Below are positions 44,579 through 55,663 of a stretch of 64,000 bases of DNA, piece after piece (positions within the stretch are counted from its first letter, which is position 1; each line of letters begins with the position of its first letter). The stretch comes from Mumia sp. zg.B17 (GTDB lineage Bacteria > Actinomycetota > Actinomycetes > Propionibacteriales > Nocardioidaceae), in the NCBI RefSeq assembly GCF_019550915.1, contig NZ_JAHWCI010000006.1:558001-622000 (forward strand), written 5' to 3'. Below the pieces are notes generated by a model. It had not been told where the DNA came from, made no database searches, and worked only from the letters and a program-made list of their open reading frames with translations. The translations under genes and the position numbers were made by a program.

Positions 44579-46717
44579 ATGCACCGATCGATCGCCGGAT
44601 GGATCAACCACCGCTTCACACCTGTACTTGCGATCGTCTTCTGGGTCGTGGTCGTCGGTCTGCTCGGCTCGACGGCCGGCCAGCTGACCGACGTTCAGGA
44701 GAACGAGGCCGAGAACTGGCTGCCCACCAGCGCGGAGTCGACGAAGGCGCTCGACGCTGCCAAGAGCTTCTCCTCCCCCAACCTCATCCCGGCGGTGGTG
44801 GTGTACGAGCGCGAAGGCGGCCTGCAACCGGCCGACACGGCTGCCGCACAGGAGGACGCGGCGACGTTCGCCCAGCGCGACGACATCGACGGGAAGGTCG
44901 TCGGTCCGATCCCGTCCGAGGACGGCGAGGCCCTCGAGATCATCGTCCCGCTCAACCTGGGCGAGGACGGCTGGAACAAAGCAGCCGAGGTCGTCGACGA
45001 GCTGCAGGCCACCGCGGGCGACGGTGATGACGGGCTCGAGACGTACGTGACCGGCCCTGCGGGGCAGGCCGCGGACTCCGCCGCGGTCTTCGAGGGCATC
45101 GACAGCACCCTGCTGCTCGCGGCCGGCGGCGTGGTGACCATCCTGCTGCTGCTCACCTACCGCAGCCCGGTCCTGTGGCTCCTGCCGGTCGTCTCGGCCG
45201 CCGTCGCGCTCGTCGTCGCCCAGGCGGTCATCGTCCTGCTGGCCAAGTACGCGGACCTCACCGTCGACGGTCAGAGCGCGAGCATCCTGACGGTCCTGGT
45301 CTTCGGCGCCGGCACCGACTACGCCCTCCTGCTGGTCGCCCGCTACCGCGAGGAGCTCCGACGGCACGAGAGCCGTCGTGAGGCGATGGCGAGCGCTCTG
45401 CACCGCGCGGGACCCGCGATCGTCGCCAGCGGCGCGACCGTCGCGATCGGCATGCTGTGCCTGCTGCTCGCCCAGATGACGTCGACCCGCGGCCTCGGTC
45501 CGGTCGCCGCGATCGGCATCGTGTGCGGTCTCGCGGTGATGCTCACGATGCTGCCCGCGCTGCTGGTGGTCCTGGGGCGATGGATCTTCTGGCCGCGCAT
45601 CCCGCACTTCGGCGACGTCGACCCGAGCGCGCACGGCGTGTGGGCCGGCGCCGGTCGCCGCATCGCCCGGCGCCCCCGGCGGATCTGGGTCGGAACCTCG
45701 CTCTTGCTGGCGGTCGCGAGCATCGGCATCATTCAGCTCAACGCGACCGGTCTCAGCACCGAGGAGGCGTTCCTCGGCACGCCCGACTCCGTCGCGGGCG
45801 AGAAGGTCCTCTCCGACCACTTCCCGGGCGGTGCCGGCGCGCCGGTCGTCGTGGTCTCGAGCCCCGAGACAGTCGATGACGTCCGCGCGGCGTTCCAGGC
45901 CGACGACGGGATCGCCGACCAGAGCGTGACCGAGCCGACGGTCAAGGGCGACCTGGCCTACATGGAGGGCACCCTGGAGTCCGAGCCCGACAGCGACGCC
46001 GCCTACGACGCGATCGAGAACCTCCGTGACGACCTCGACGCCGCCGACCCCGACGCGCTGGTCGGTGGCACCACCGCTGTCACCCTCGACATCCAGAACG
46101 CCTCGGCCCGCGACAACCGGGTGATCATCCCGGCGATCCTCGTGGTGGTCGTGCTCATCCTGATGGCACTGCTGCGCGCCCTGGTCGCGCCCGTCATCCT
46201 GCTCGCCACGGTGGTGCTGTCCTTCGGGGCGGCCCTCGGCATCAGCGCGCTGGTCTTCCGTCACGTGTTCGGGTTCGCGGGGACCGACACGGCCTTCCCG
46301 CTGTTCGTGTTCGTCTTCCTCGTCGCGCTCGGGATCGACTACAACATCTTCTTGATGACCCGGGTGCGCGAGGAGGCGCACCGGGTCGGCACACGCAGGG
46401 GTGCCCTCATCGGGCTCGCCGCGACCGGCGCCGTGATCACCTCGGCGGGTCTGGTGCTCGCCGGCACGTTCTCGGTGCTGGCGACGCTCCCGCTGGTGTT
46501 CTTCGCGCAGATGGGCTTCACGGTCGCGTTCGGCGTGCTGCTCGACACCCTCGTCGTACGGTCGGTGCTGGTGACCGCTCTGAACCTCGACGTGGGGCGC
46601 CACATGTGGTGGCCGAGCGCTCTCGCGCGCCAAGAGGACGTCGCCGGCGAGGACGCGCTCGGTCCGCACGCAGATCCGGTCGCGGTCGGAGGCGAGGGTG
46701 GACCACGGACCCCGTGA
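44579..46717 (+). CDS. MMPL/RND family transporter
   Basis: A 712-residue protein with two RND-type halves. Half 1 has helix 1 (FTPVLAIVFWVVVVGLLGSTAG), an outer domain, and helices 2-6 including DGQSASILTVLVFGAGTDYALLLVARYREELRR, the MMPL GxDYxLL signature. Half 2 has VFVFLVALGIDYNIFLMTRVREEAHR. Proton-driven export of lipids or drugs is the family role; the substrate is unknown. AGGGGGA precedes the ATG. It lies between folC and valS, where mycobacteria have no such gene. Confidence 0.92.
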   Translation: MHRSIAGWINHRFTPVLAIVFWVVVVGLLGSTAGQLTDVQENEAENWLPTSAESTKALDAAKSFSSPNLIPAVVVYEREGGLQPADTAAAQEDAATFAQRDDIDGKVVGPIPSEDGEALEIIVPLNLGEDGWNKAAEVVDELQATAGDGDDGLETYVTGPAGQAADSAAVFEGIDSTLLLAAGGVVTILLLLTYRSPVLWLLPVVSAAVALVVAQAVIVLLAKYADLTVDGQSASILTVLVFGAGTDYALLLVARYREELRRHESRREAMASALHRAGPAIVASGATVAIGMLCLLLAQMTSTRGLGPVAAIGIVCGLAVMLTMLPALLVVLGRWIFWPRIPHFGDVDPSAHGVWAGAGRRIARRPRRIWVGTSLLLAVASIGIIQLNATGLSTEEAFLGTPDSVAGEKVLSDHFPGGAGAPVVVVSSPETVDDVRAAFQADDGIADQSVTEPTVKGDLAYMEGTLESEPDSDAAYDAIENLRDDLDAADPDALVGGTTAVTLDIQNASARDNRVIIPAILVVVVLILMALLRALVAPVILLATVVLSFGAALGISALVFRHVFGFAGTDTAFPLFVFVFLVALGIDYNIFLMTRVREEAHRVGTRRGALIGLAATGAVITSAGLVLAGTFSVLATLPLVFFAQMGFTVAFGVLLDTLVVRSVLVTALNLDVGRHMWWPSALARQEDVAGEDALGPHADPVAVGGEGGPRTP

Positions 46718-46760
46718 CGGGAGGTTGCAGCCGGGTCACGGTCGAGGATCGCCGCACTCC

Positions 46761-46766
46761 TAGACT
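46761..46766 (+). promoter_or_regulatory. -10 box of leaderless valS
   Basis: TAGACT 6 nt before the valS ATG, with no Shine-Dalgarno sequence. Confidence 0.5.
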
Positions 46767-46772
46767 GGCGTC

Positions 46773-49394
46773 ATGAGCAACGTGCCGGAGAAGCCTGCCC
46801 TGGAAGGGCTCGAGCAGAAGTGGTCCGCGCTGTGGCAAGAGCGTGGCACCTACGCGTTCGACCGCTCCAAGACGCGGGACCAGGTATACGCGATCGACAC
46901 ACCGCCGCCGACCGTCTCCGGGTCGCTGCACGTCGGCCACGTCTTCTCCTACACGCACGCCGATCTCATCGCCCGCTTCCAGCGCATGCGTGGCATGGAG
47001 GTCTTCTACCCGATGGGTTGGGACGACAACGGTCTGCCCACCGAGCGCCGCGTCCAGAACTACTTCGGTGTCCGCTGCGACCCCTCGCTGCCGTACGACG
47101 AGGACTTCACGCCGCCCGAGAAGCCCGACCCGAAGCGCCAGATCCCGGTGAGCAGAGAAAACTTCATCAAGCTCTGCGAGGAGCTCGTCGAGATCGACGA
47201 GAAGGCGTTCGAGGACGTCTGGCGCACCGTCGGCCTGTCGGTCGACTGGGAGCAGACCTACACGACGATCGGTGACACCTCGCGGACCGCGTCGCAGCGG
47301 GCCTTCCTCCGCAACCTCGCACGCGGGGAGGCCTACACCTCCGACGCCCCGACCCTGTGGGACGTCACCTTCCAGACGGCGGTGGCGCAGGCCGAGCTCG
47401 AGGCCCGCGACTACCCGGGGCACTACTACCGGGTCGGTTACACGCTCCCCGACGGCTCGAAGGTCCACGTCGAGACGACCCGGCCCGAGCTGACCCCGTC
47501 GGCGGTCGCGCTGATCGCCCACCCCGACGACGAGCGCTACCAGCACCTGTTCGGCACGACGGCGACCTCGCCGATCTTCGGCGTGGAGCTGCCGATCATC
47601 GCGGATGCCGCCGCCGATCCTGAGAAGGGCTCAGGCATCGTCCACTGCTGCACCTTCGGCGACCTGACCGACGTCCAGTGGTGGCGCGAGTACGACCTGC
47701 CGACGCGGACGGTCGTCGGTCGCGACGGCCGCATCCTCCGGGAGGTCCCGGGCTGGATCTCGTCGCACGACGGACGCCGGGCGTACGAACAGCTGGCCGG
47801 CAAGACCGTCTTCTCCGCGCGCGAGGCGCTCGTCGCCGCGCTGCGCGAGTCCGGTGACCTCGACGGCGAGCCCAAGCCGACGACCCGCATGGCGAACTTC
47901 TACGAGAAGGGCGACAAGCCCCTGGAGATCGTCTCGACGCGCCAGTGGTACCTCGCCAACGGCGGTCGGGAGCCGGAGCTGCGCGGTCAGCTCGTGGCGC
48001 GTGGCCACGACATCTCGTGGTCCCCGGCCTACATGCAGACGCGCTACACCAACTGGATCGACGGTCTCAACGGTGACTGGCTGCTCAGCAGGCAGCGCTT
48101 CTTCGGGGTGCCCATTCCCGTCTGGTACGCCCTCGACAACGAGGGTGAGCCCGACTACGAGAACCCGATCGTGCCGACCGAGGCCGACCTACCGGTCGAC
48201 CCGCAGGCACAAGCACCGAGAGGCTTCGAGGAGTACCAGCGCGGCAAGCCGGGCGGGTTCGTCGGCGACCCGGACATCTTCGACACCTGGGCCACGTCGT
48301 CGCTCACCCCGCAGATCGCCTGCGGCTGGGAGCGCGACCAGGACCTGTTCGAGCGGACGTTCCCGATGGACCTCCGGCCCCAGGCGCACGACATCATCCG
48401 CACCTGGCTGTTCTCCAGCGTGGTGCGTGCCCACCTCGAGAACCACACCGCGCCGTGGTCGCACGCGCTGATCTCAGGCTTCGTGGTCGATCCCGACCGC
48501 AAGAAGATGTCCAAGTCCAAGGGCAACGTGGTCGTCCCGACCGACATCCTCGAGAAGTTCGGGGCCGACGCGGTGCGTTGGCGCGCCGCGGGCGCACGAC
48601 CCGGTGCCGACTCGCCGTTCGACGAGGCCCAGATGAAGGTCGGGCGCCGCCTCGCGATGAAGGTGCTCAACGCGTCCAAGTTCGTGCTCGCCGCGCCCGA
48701 GGCGTACGGCCTGGGGGTCGACGCCTCCTTCCTCGAGCCGCACCGGGTGACCGAGCTCCTCGACCTCTCGATGCTGCGCCGGCTCCGCCAGGTCGCCATC
48801 GAGGCCACGGAGGCGTTCGAGGCCTACGACTACACGACGGCGCTCGAGGTGACGGAGCGGTTCTTCTGGGACTTCTGCGACGACTACCTGGAGCTCGTGA
48901 AGGACCGCGCCCGTGGCGAGGGCGCGGGCGCGGACTCGGCACGCTGTGCCTTCGCGATCGCCCTGTCGGTCCAGCTGCGCCTGCTCGCACCGTTCCTGCC
49001 CTACGTCACCGAAGAGGTCTGGTCGTGGTGGCAGGAGGGCTCGATCCACCGTGCTGAGTGGCCCGTGGCCGACATCGAGATCACGACCACTCCCCACGAT
49101 CCTGCGCTGCTGGTGGCGGCCGGTCAGGTCCTCGCCGGCATCCGCGGCGCGAAGTCGACGGCGAAGGTCAGTCAGCGCACCGCTGTCACCGGACTGGTCG
49201 TGCGCGGCGCCGAGCAGCGCCTCGAGATCGTGAAGCGGGCCCTTCCCGACCTGCGTGCCGCCGGCAACGTCACCGGCGACGTCGAGTTCGTCGTCGACAC
49301 CTCGCAGCAAGGTGACGAGATCGCGGTCGAGGCCGAGCTCGCGGACCCGGAGCCGAAGAAGCCCGCCGAGAGCGCGGCGAAGCCGAGCGAGTGA
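46773..49394 (+). CDS. valS: valine--tRNA ligase, archaeal-like type
   Basis: An 873-residue class I synthetase. HIGH-type motif [14 protein letters not shown], then [32 protein letters not shown], an editing domain (about residues 180-330), KMSKS as [18 protein letters not shown], and an anticodon-binding domain to about 800. The WDDNGLPTE block is the archaeal/eukaryal-like form; the usual bacterial form reads TDHAGIATQ. The protein lacks the long C-terminal coiled arm of bacterial ValS and ends in a short Lys/Pro/Ala/Glu tail. TAGACT ends 6 nt before the ATG. Confidence 0.95.
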   Translation: MSNVPEKPALEGLEQKWSALWQERGTYAFDRSKTRDQVYAIDTPPPTVSGSLHVGHVFSYTHADLIARFQRMRGMEVFYPMGWDDNGLPTERRVQNYFGVRCDPSLPYDEDFTPPEKPDPKRQIPVSRENFIKLCEELVEIDEKAFEDVWRTVGLSVDWEQTYTTIGDTSRTASQRAFLRNLARGEAYTSDAPTLWDVTFQTAVAQAELEARDYPGHYYRVGYTLPDGSKVHVETTRPELTPSAVALIAHPDDERYQHLFGTTATSPIFGVELPIIADAAADPEKGSGIVHCCTFGDLTDVQWWREYDLPTRTVVGRDGRILREVPGWISSHDGRRAYEQLAGKTVFSAREALVAALRESGDLDGEPKPTTRMANFYEKGDKPLEIVSTRQWYLANGGREPELRGQLVARGHDISWSPAYMQTRYTNWIDGLNGDWLLSRQRFFGVPIPVWYALDNEGEPDYENPIVPTEADLPVDPQAQAPRGFEEYQRGKPGGFVGDPDIFDTWATSSLTPQIACGWERDQDLFERTFPMDLRPQAHDIIRTWLFSSVVRAHLENHTAPWSHALISGFVVDPDRKKMSKSKGNVVVPTDILEKFGADAVRWRAAGARPGADSPFDEAQMKVGRRLAMKVLNASKFVLAAPEAYGLGVDASFLEPHRVTELLDLSMLRRLRQVAIEATEAFEAYDYTTALEVTERFFWDFCDDYLELVKDRARGEGAGADSARCAFAIALSVQLRLLAPFLPYVTEEVWSWWQEGSIHRAEWPVADIEITTTPHDPALLVAAGQVLAGIRGAKSTAKVSQRTAVTGLVVRGAEQRLEIVKRALPDLRAAGNVTGDVEFVVDTSQQGDEIAVEAELADPEPKKPAESAAKPSE

Positions 49395-49843
49395 ACGACC
49401 CGGCGATGCGGGACGCCGTCCCCGACGACGTCCCGCAGATCGTGGCCATGCTCGCCGACGACCCGCTCGGCGCGACCCGTGAGTCGCCTGACGACCTCAG
49501 GCCCTACTACGAGGCGCTCACCGCGCTCACGGGCGACCCGAGCCAGCGCATCGTGGTCGCAGAGCGCGGCGGAGAGGTGGTGGGCACGCTCCAGCTCAGC
49601 TTCCTGCGCGGGCTGGGGCGGCGTGGAGCGACGCGAGCCCAGATCGAGGCCGTACGCGTTCGGCGGGACCTGCGCGGTGACGGGCTCGGGTCGACGATGA
49701 TCCAGTGGGCCGTCGACGAGGCCCGTGCTGCGGGCTGCCACCTCGTGCAGCTCACGTCGGACGCCTCACGTGAGGGTGCACACCGCTTCTACGAGCGGCT
49801 CGGGTTCACGGCGAGCCACGTCGGGTTCAAGCTCACGCTCTGA
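49391..49843 (+). CDS. GNAT family N-acetyltransferase
   Basis: A 150-residue acetyltransferase: [22 protein letters not shown], the beta-bulge region [46 protein letters not shown] with the acetyl-CoA R/QxxGxG loop, and [20 protein letters not shown]. The substrate is unknown. The GTG start overlaps the valS stop by 4 bp (49391-49394), so it is made with ValRS. It converges with the reductase gene. Confidence 0.88.
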   Translation: MNDPAMRDAVPDDVPQIVAMLADDPLGATRESPDDLRPYYEALTALTGDPSQRIVVAERGGEVVGTLQLSFLRGLGRRGATRAQIEAVRVRRDLRGDGLGSTMIQWAVDEARAAGCHLVQLTSDASREGAHRFYERLGFTASHVGFKLTL

Positions 49844-49857
49844 CGGGGCGCGACGTG

Positions 49858-50997
49858 TCAGATCGTGTGGAAGTACGGCAGGCGCGCCAGCAGCGCGTCC
49901 CCGGCCGCCACCGCCGTCGTGACCTGGCCGGCCGTCTCCGGCAGGTCGTCGTACGACAGCGCCAGCATCGTCTCGCCGAGCATGCGCGCGGTCTCGGTGT
50001 ATCCGGGGTCGCCGCCGGCAGCCTCGGTGATCAGACGGGTGTCACCCGCCTGCGCCTCGAACCGGACCCGGAACCACGAGCGCGCACGTCGTGCCTCGCT
50101 GGGCCCCTCCCCCGACCCCCTCATCCCCAGCAGCGCCTTGCGGACGGGCGGGACCTGCACGCCGACAGCGAGCGCACCCAGCCCGAGCGTCGTGGCGACC
50201 GCCGTCGGCAGATGACGGAACTGCGCATAGTGCCCGTAGGAGAAGTCAGGTCCGTACGCGGGCAGGGCTCGAGCGGACCTCAAGACGACCTGCGGGTCGA
50301 TGGTCGGCAGCGGGAGCGCCCACCCTCTGCCCGACGCTCCACGCCCGGGCCGCTCCGACAGAGAGTGCACCCTCCTACCCTCGGGACGTGGCTCGCGCCG
50401 GCGGCGTTCCTGCGCCGTCGACCGGCTCGTACGGACCGCGGCGAACCCGCCGAGTGCGGACTGGTAGGTCCCACCCGAGACCTCGCCCGAGGCCCGGACG
50501 TACCCCCGGATCGTGATCGGCACGCCCGTCGGGAGCTGCCTCACCGTGTAGAGCACGCCGATGTCGTGCGGTACCGAGTCGAAGCCGCAGGAGTGCACGA
50601 GACGCGCGCCCGTGCCTACGGCGGTGTCGTGGTGCTCCAGCCACATGCGGTTGACGAAGTCGGGCTCGCCGGTGAGGTCGCAGTAGGTGGTGCCGGCCCC
50701 CGCGCAGGCTGCGACGACAGGCCCGCCGTGGAGGGCGTACGGGCCGACCGTGGACGCCAGGACGGCGGTGGACTCCGCCAGCGCGCGGAGAGAGCGCGGA
50801 TCGGTCACGTCGGCGACGACGACGTCAGGTGTCGCCCGACCGGTCGCGGCGATGCGATCAGCGACGGCGTCGAGCTTGGCACGGCTGCGTCCCGCGATCG
50901 CCCACGAGGCACCGTCTGGCGCGTGCGCGGCGAGGTAGTCGGCAGTGAGGCCGCCGGTGAACCCGGTGGCACCGAGCAAGGCGAAGTCGTAGGTCAC
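49858..50997 (-). CDS. saccharopine dehydrogenase NADP-binding domain protein, trans-enoyl-reductase-like
   Basis: A 379-residue protein. The N-terminal Rossmann domain has [38 protein letters not shown] (NADP loop) and [37 protein letters not shown], typical of the actinobacterial family including Rv2449c and trans-acting enoyl reductases. The C-terminal half is a substrate domain. The reaction is not predictable, but relatives act in lipid modification. TAGACT (51004-51009) ends 6 nt before the GTG start. The gene next to valS matches mycobacterial order. Confidence 0.87.
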   Translation of the reverse strand: MTYDFALLGATGFTGGLTADYLAAHAPDGASWAIAGRSRAKLDAVADRIAATGRATPDVVVADVTDPRSLRALAESTAVLASTVGPYALHGGPVVAACAGAGTTYCDLTGEPDFVNRMWLEHHDTAVGTGARLVHSCGFDSVPHDIGVLYTVRQLPTGVPITIRGYVRASGEVSGGTYQSALGGFAAVRTSRSTAQERRRREPRPEGRRVHSLSERPGRGASGRGWALPLPTIDPQVVLRSARALPAYGPDFSYGHYAQFRHLPTAVATTLGLGALAVGVQVPPVRKALLGMRGSGEGPSEARRARSWFRVRFEAQAGDTRLITEAAGGDPGYTETARMLGETMLALSYDDLPETAGQVTTAVAAGDALLARLPYFHTI

Positions 50998-51003
50998 GCG
51001 GCG

Positions 51004-51009
51004 AGTCTA
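51004..51009 (-). promoter_or_regulatory. -10 box of leaderless reductase gene
   Basis: TAGACT on the minus strand, 6 nt before GTG at 50997. Confidence 0.5.
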
Positions 51010-51034
51010 GGCTCACCGACGCGGGCGGTCCGAC

Positions 51035-52309
<1,275 letters not shown>

Positions 52310-52420
52310 CGCTTCCTCACCCTTCGTCGTGCGGGGCTGTGTCCCCCGCCGCTGCTTCTTCGACCGTACCCTGTGCCGGGCCGACGTGTGGCCGACCCGG
52401 CGTCGGGCGTGTCAGTTCTG

Positions 52421-53104
52421 TCAGACCGCCGGAGTCTTGAGCGTCTCCAGGATCTGGTCGACGAGGCCGTACTCGACGGCCTGGTCGGCGGTGAGGATCT
52501 TGTCGCGCTCGACGTCGCGGCTGACCTCGTCCTTCGGCTTGCCCGAGGCCTCGGAGATCATCGTCTCCAGCAGGTCGCGCATGCGCAGGATCTCGTTGGC
52601 GGTGATCTCCAGGTCGGAGCTCTGACCGTAGGTGCCCTCGGTGTAGGGCTGGTGGATCAGGATCCGGCTGTTGGGCAGTGCGAGGCGCTTGCCCGGGGTG
52701 CCGGCCGCCAGCAGGACAGCCGCGGCGGAGGCCGCCTGCCCGAGGCACACCGTCTGCACGTCGGGCTTGAGGTAGCGCATCGTGTCGTAGATGGCCGTGA
52801 GCGCCGTGAACGAGCCGCCGGGCGAGTTGATGTAGAGCGAGATGTCGCGATCGGGGTCCATCGACTGCAGGCACAGCAGCTGTGCCATCACCGCGTTGGC
52901 GACGTCGTCGGAGATCGGCGTGCCGAGGAAGATGATGCGGTCCTCGAACAGCTTGGCGTACGGGTCGATGCGGCGGAAGCCGTACGACGTCCGCTCCTCC
53001 CACTGAGGGATGTAGTAGTTCATCGAGGGGGCGAACTGCTGGTGGGGCATGGTCATGCCGGCTCCTGGGGTCGGGCCGCTGATCGGGAGGACGGAGGCGG
53101 TCAC
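52421..53104 (-). CDS. clpP2: ATP-dependent Clp protease proteolytic subunit ClpP2
   Basis: A 227-residue serine protease. The catalytic serine is in [17 protein letters not shown], the histidine in [17 protein letters not shown], and the aspartate in [22 protein letters not shown]. The N-terminal propeptide is longer than usual; a start at the in-frame ATG of [11 protein letters not shown] or MNYYIPQW is also possible. It forms a mixed tetradecamer with ClpP1. Its start overlaps clpP1 by 4 bp. Confidence 0.95.
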   Translation of the reverse strand: MTASVLPISGPTPGAGMTMPHQQFAPSMNYYIPQWEERTSYGFRRIDPYAKLFEDRIIFLGTPISDDVANAVMAQLLCLQSMDPDRDISLYINSPGGSFTALTAIYDTMRYLKPDVQTVCLGQAASAAAVLLAAGTPGKRLALPNSRILIHQPYTEGTYGQSSDLEITANEILRMRDLLETMISEASGKPKDEVSRDVERDKILTADQAVEYGLVDQILETLKTPAV

Positions 53105-53715
53105 GACGCCTCACCCCGTGTCACGTCGTTCACGCGGGCGATCACGTGGTCGATGAACCCGTAGTCCTTCGCCTGCTCGGCGGTGAACCACCGGTCGCGA
53201 TCGGAGTCGCGCTCGATGGTCTCGAGCGTCTGGCCCGTGTGGGTGGCCTGGAGCTGGTTGAGCTGCAGCTTGAGGAGCAGGCTCTGCTCGGCCTGGATGC
53301 GGATGTCGGAGGCCGAGCCGCCGAGACCGCCGGACGGCTGGTGCATCATGATCCGCGCGTGCGGGAGCGCATAGCGCTTGCCTGGAGCGCCGGCGGCGAG
53401 GAGGAACTGCCCCATCGAGGCGGCGAGCCCCATGCCCACGGTCACGACGTCGTTGGAGATGAACTGCATGGTGTCGTAGATCGCCATGCCGGAGTCGACG
53501 GAGCCGCCGGGCGAGTTGATGTAGAGCCGGATGTCGGTCTTGGGATCCTCCGCGTTGAGCAGCAGCATCTGCGCGCAGATCGCGTTGGCGTTCTGGTCGC
53601 GCACCTCCGACCCGAGGAAGATGATGCGCTCCTTGAGGAGGCGCTGGTAGATGTGGCCGTCGAGATCGTTCGGGCCGACCTCGCCAGCCATGCGCGGTGT
53701 CATCTCTGTGTTCAC
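53101..53715 (-). CDS. clpP1: ATP-dependent Clp protease proteolytic subunit ClpP1
   Basis: A 204-residue serine protease. The catalytic serine is in [17 protein letters not shown], histidine in [17 protein letters not shown], and aspartate in [23 protein letters not shown] take the GTG at 53715 as start because TAGGGT (53723-53728) ends 7 nt before it, which fits a leaderless transcript; ATG at 53703 is the alternative. The ORF to 53838 is unlikely. Two clpP genes in tandem are normal in actinobacteria, where both subunits are needed. Confidence 0.94.
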   Translation of the reverse strand: MNTEMTPRMAGEVGPNDLDGHIYQRLLKERIIFLGSEVRDQNANAICAQMLLLNAEDPKTDIRLYINSPGGSVDSGMAIYDTMQFISNDVVTVGMGLAASMGQFLLAAGAPGKRYALPHARIMMHQPSGGLGGSASDIRIQAEQSLLLKLQLNQLQATHTGQTLETIERDSDRDRWFTAEQAKDYGFIDHVIARVNDVTRGEAS

Positions 53716-53722
53716 GCCCTCG

Positions 53723-53728
53723 ACCCTA
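53723..53728 (-). promoter_or_regulatory. -10 box of leaderless clpP1
   Basis: TAGGGT on the minus strand, 7 nt before GTG at 53715. Confidence 0.45.
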
Positions 53729-53834
53729 GCGGGGCCGGGAGACGAACCCGAGGGGAACCCGGCCGATTTCGCTACGGGCGCACAACCCGACCCGCCGCGA
53801 CCCTGGACGTGGTCGCGGGACGGAGGTGAGGCAT

Positions 53835-54308
53835 TCACGGACGACGCTCGACCGCAGCCTTGATCCGATCCAGCGTCGCTTCCATGTCACGCTCGAGCTG
53901 GGAGCCGTAGGCGGCGTCCCCGCCGAGGAACCGCTTGATCAGTGCGCGCGAGACCGGCGTCGTGCCCTGCGGCGCCTCACGGCGCTCGACGAGACGGGTG
54001 CGGCCCTCGCCGAGGTCCTCGAGGTGGTAGGACCACACCGTGCCGTTGACCGGCACCGAGAACGCGATCGCCCGCTGCGGGTCGTACCTCACGACGGTGG
54101 AGGTGGTGGGCCACACCCTCCACCCGTACTTGTTGATGTTGAGCGTGCGGGTGCCCTTCCCGATCCGCCCGCGCACGATCATCCGCCGGGTCTGCGGGCT
54201 CCACTCCGGCATCCGCCGGAGGTCGGAGACGACCTCCCACACGGCGCGGGGCGGCGCGTCGACGTCGGTGCTGACCTCGAGGAGGTACGGGTCGGGGGCG
54301 ACGTTCAT
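53835..54308 (-). CDS. SRPBCC (START-like) family protein
   Basis: A 157-residue polyketide cyclase/dehydrase-like lipid-binding fold: [39 protein letters not shown] at the N-terminus, then beta strands ([19 protein letters not shown]) and the long C-terminal helix [18 protein letters not shown]. It binds a hydrophobic ligand; the ligand is unknown. The start at 54308 overlaps the lipase stop by 4 bp (ATGA, 54305-54308), so the two are translationally coupled. Confidence 0.87.
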   Translation of the reverse strand: MNVAPDPYLLEVSTDVDAPPRAVWEVVSDLRRMPEWSPQTRRMIVRGRIGKGTRTLNINKYGWRVWPTTSTVVRYDPQRAIAFSVPVNGTVWSYHLEDLGEGRTRLVERREAPQGTTPVSRALIKRFLGGDAAYGSQLERDMEATLDRIKAAVERRP

Positions 54309-55540
54309 GGTCGTCCTTCCTGGGTGGGGGTGGAGTGCGGGTGGTCTGAGCCGGTGACGAGCGCGGGAGGGCGGCCGTTGACCCACCCGACGAGCCGCTC
54401 GGCGATGCGGGGATGGTTGAGAAGGCCGAGGTGGCCGCCGGGGACGCGGGAGGCCGACGCGTGAGCCACCACGACGGCGCCGTCGCGCCCTGCTCCGGCC
54501 GCCGAGCGACCGCTGACGATCAGGTCGGCCGCCGCGGCGACGAAGTGGTAGGTCGCATGCGGCAACGGTGCCACGGCAAGCCGGCCGTCGCCCCAACGGG
54601 CGGTGAGGTCCTGCCCGTGCCACTCGTCGCGGGTGACGTAGCCGTGGCGGAGGTCAACGATCCCGGCCGACCGGGCGCCGAGGACGGTGGCGAACGGGAG
54701 GCTCTCGGGGACGGCGCTCAGGACCCGCGAGCCCGCGTGCGCGGCGCGTTCCATCGCGGCGCCGAGGTGCGGTGTGCCGAGGCAGACGACCGTGGCGACG
54801 ATCTCGGTCCACGCTGCTCTGCCCGCGACCCCGTGGGCCGTCGCGGACCGGACCACGAGACCACCCATCGAGTGCCCCACGAGATGGAGCCGGGTGACCG
54901 GAACCGGCCACGCGGCGACGAGGTCGGCGAGCAGGTCAGACAGCTCGGCGCCGTTGTCGGAGACGTGGCGGCCGGTGTTGTAACGCAGGCGGACGGGGGT
55001 CGCGGCCGTCTGCTCGTGCAGGGCGTCGTCGTACGTCCGTCCGTGCCGCTGCGCCCGGAAGTCCCAGGAGTCGTCGTTCTCCCCGAGCCCGTGGACCAGC
55101 ACGGCGACCTCGCCGGTGGCGGCCGGGTAGGCACGGGCGAAGCCGGCCCCATCCGGCACGACGTCGGCGCCATCGCTGCGGAGCACCATCGGCAGCGCGT
55201 ACGGGTCCTTCCCGTCGGCGAGCCGGTCACCGACGAGGGCATTGACGGCAGAGCGCAGCAGCCGCGTGCGCGGCGTGCTCTCGACCGACCGGCCGACTCC
55301 TCGGTCGGCGAGGCGCCGCAGCCCGCGGCTGGCCCCACGGAGCCCGCCGGAGACACCCGCGTAGGCCACCGAGGCCACGGCGTCGTGGGCCACCTTGGGG
55401 ACGTGACCGCCCCACCACCTGCCGAACACGCGGCGCGCGACGGCGTCGTGGACCTCGCGGACGCACCGGACCACCACGTCGTCGGCGTAGCCGAAGGCGA
55501 CCGCGGCGGTGTGCGCGGTGCGGGGAGCGGTGGACGTCAC
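54305..55540 (-). CDS. alpha/beta hydrolase, lipase/PGAP1-like
   Basis: A 411-residue esterase/lipase. The nucleophile elbow is LVGHSMGGLVVRSA (GxSxG), preceded by the oxyanion segment VAVLVHGLGENDDSW. Later segments are VVCLGTPHLGAAMERAAH and a histidine near DEWHGQ or LPHATYHF. It is likely a cytosolic or membrane-near lipase. The N-terminal 100 residues are an Arg/Ala-rich helical part unlike known lipases. The GTG start at 55540 has a GAGTAT 7 nt upstream. The SRPBCC partner could carry its product. Confidence 0.82.
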   Translation of the reverse strand: MTSTAPRTAHTAAVAFGYADDVVVRCVREVHDAVARRVFGRWWGGHVPKVAHDAVASVAYAGVSGGLRGASRGLRRLADRGVGRSVESTPRTRLLRSAVNALVGDRLADGKDPYALPMVLRSDGADVVPDGAGFARAYPAATGEVAVLVHGLGENDDSWDFRAQRHGRTYDDALHEQTAATPVRLRYNTGRHVSDNGAELSDLLADLVAAWPVPVTRLHLVGHSMGGLVVRSATAHGVAGRAAWTEIVATVVCLGTPHLGAAMERAAHAGSRVLSAVPESLPFATVLGARSAGIVDLRHGYVTRDEWHGQDLTARWGDGRLAVAPLPHATYHFVAAAADLIVSGRSAAGAGRDGAVVVAHASASRVPGGHLGLLNHPRIAERLVGWVNGRPPALVTGSDHPHSTPTQEGRP

Positions 55541-55608
55541 GCCTCACATACTCGCGGTATCCGACCGCTCGCCGCTACCCCGCCCCTGGACGGCCAGCCC
55601 GAACACGG

Positions 55609-55645
55609 CGACGGCCCCTCCCCGCAGCGCGGGAAGGGGCCGTCG
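55609..55645 (-). terminator. tig terminator hairpin
   Basis: A 17-bp stem with one mismatch (55609-55625 against 55629-55645) starts 18 nt past the tig stop. No U-tract. Confidence 0.6.
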
Positions 55646-55663
55646 TACGGTTCAGGACCGACG

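Noticed and set aside
43955-46669. 904-codon minus-strand frame opposite the MMPL transporter
   Set aside because: Charged, histidine-rich shadow translation typical of high-GC antisense frames.
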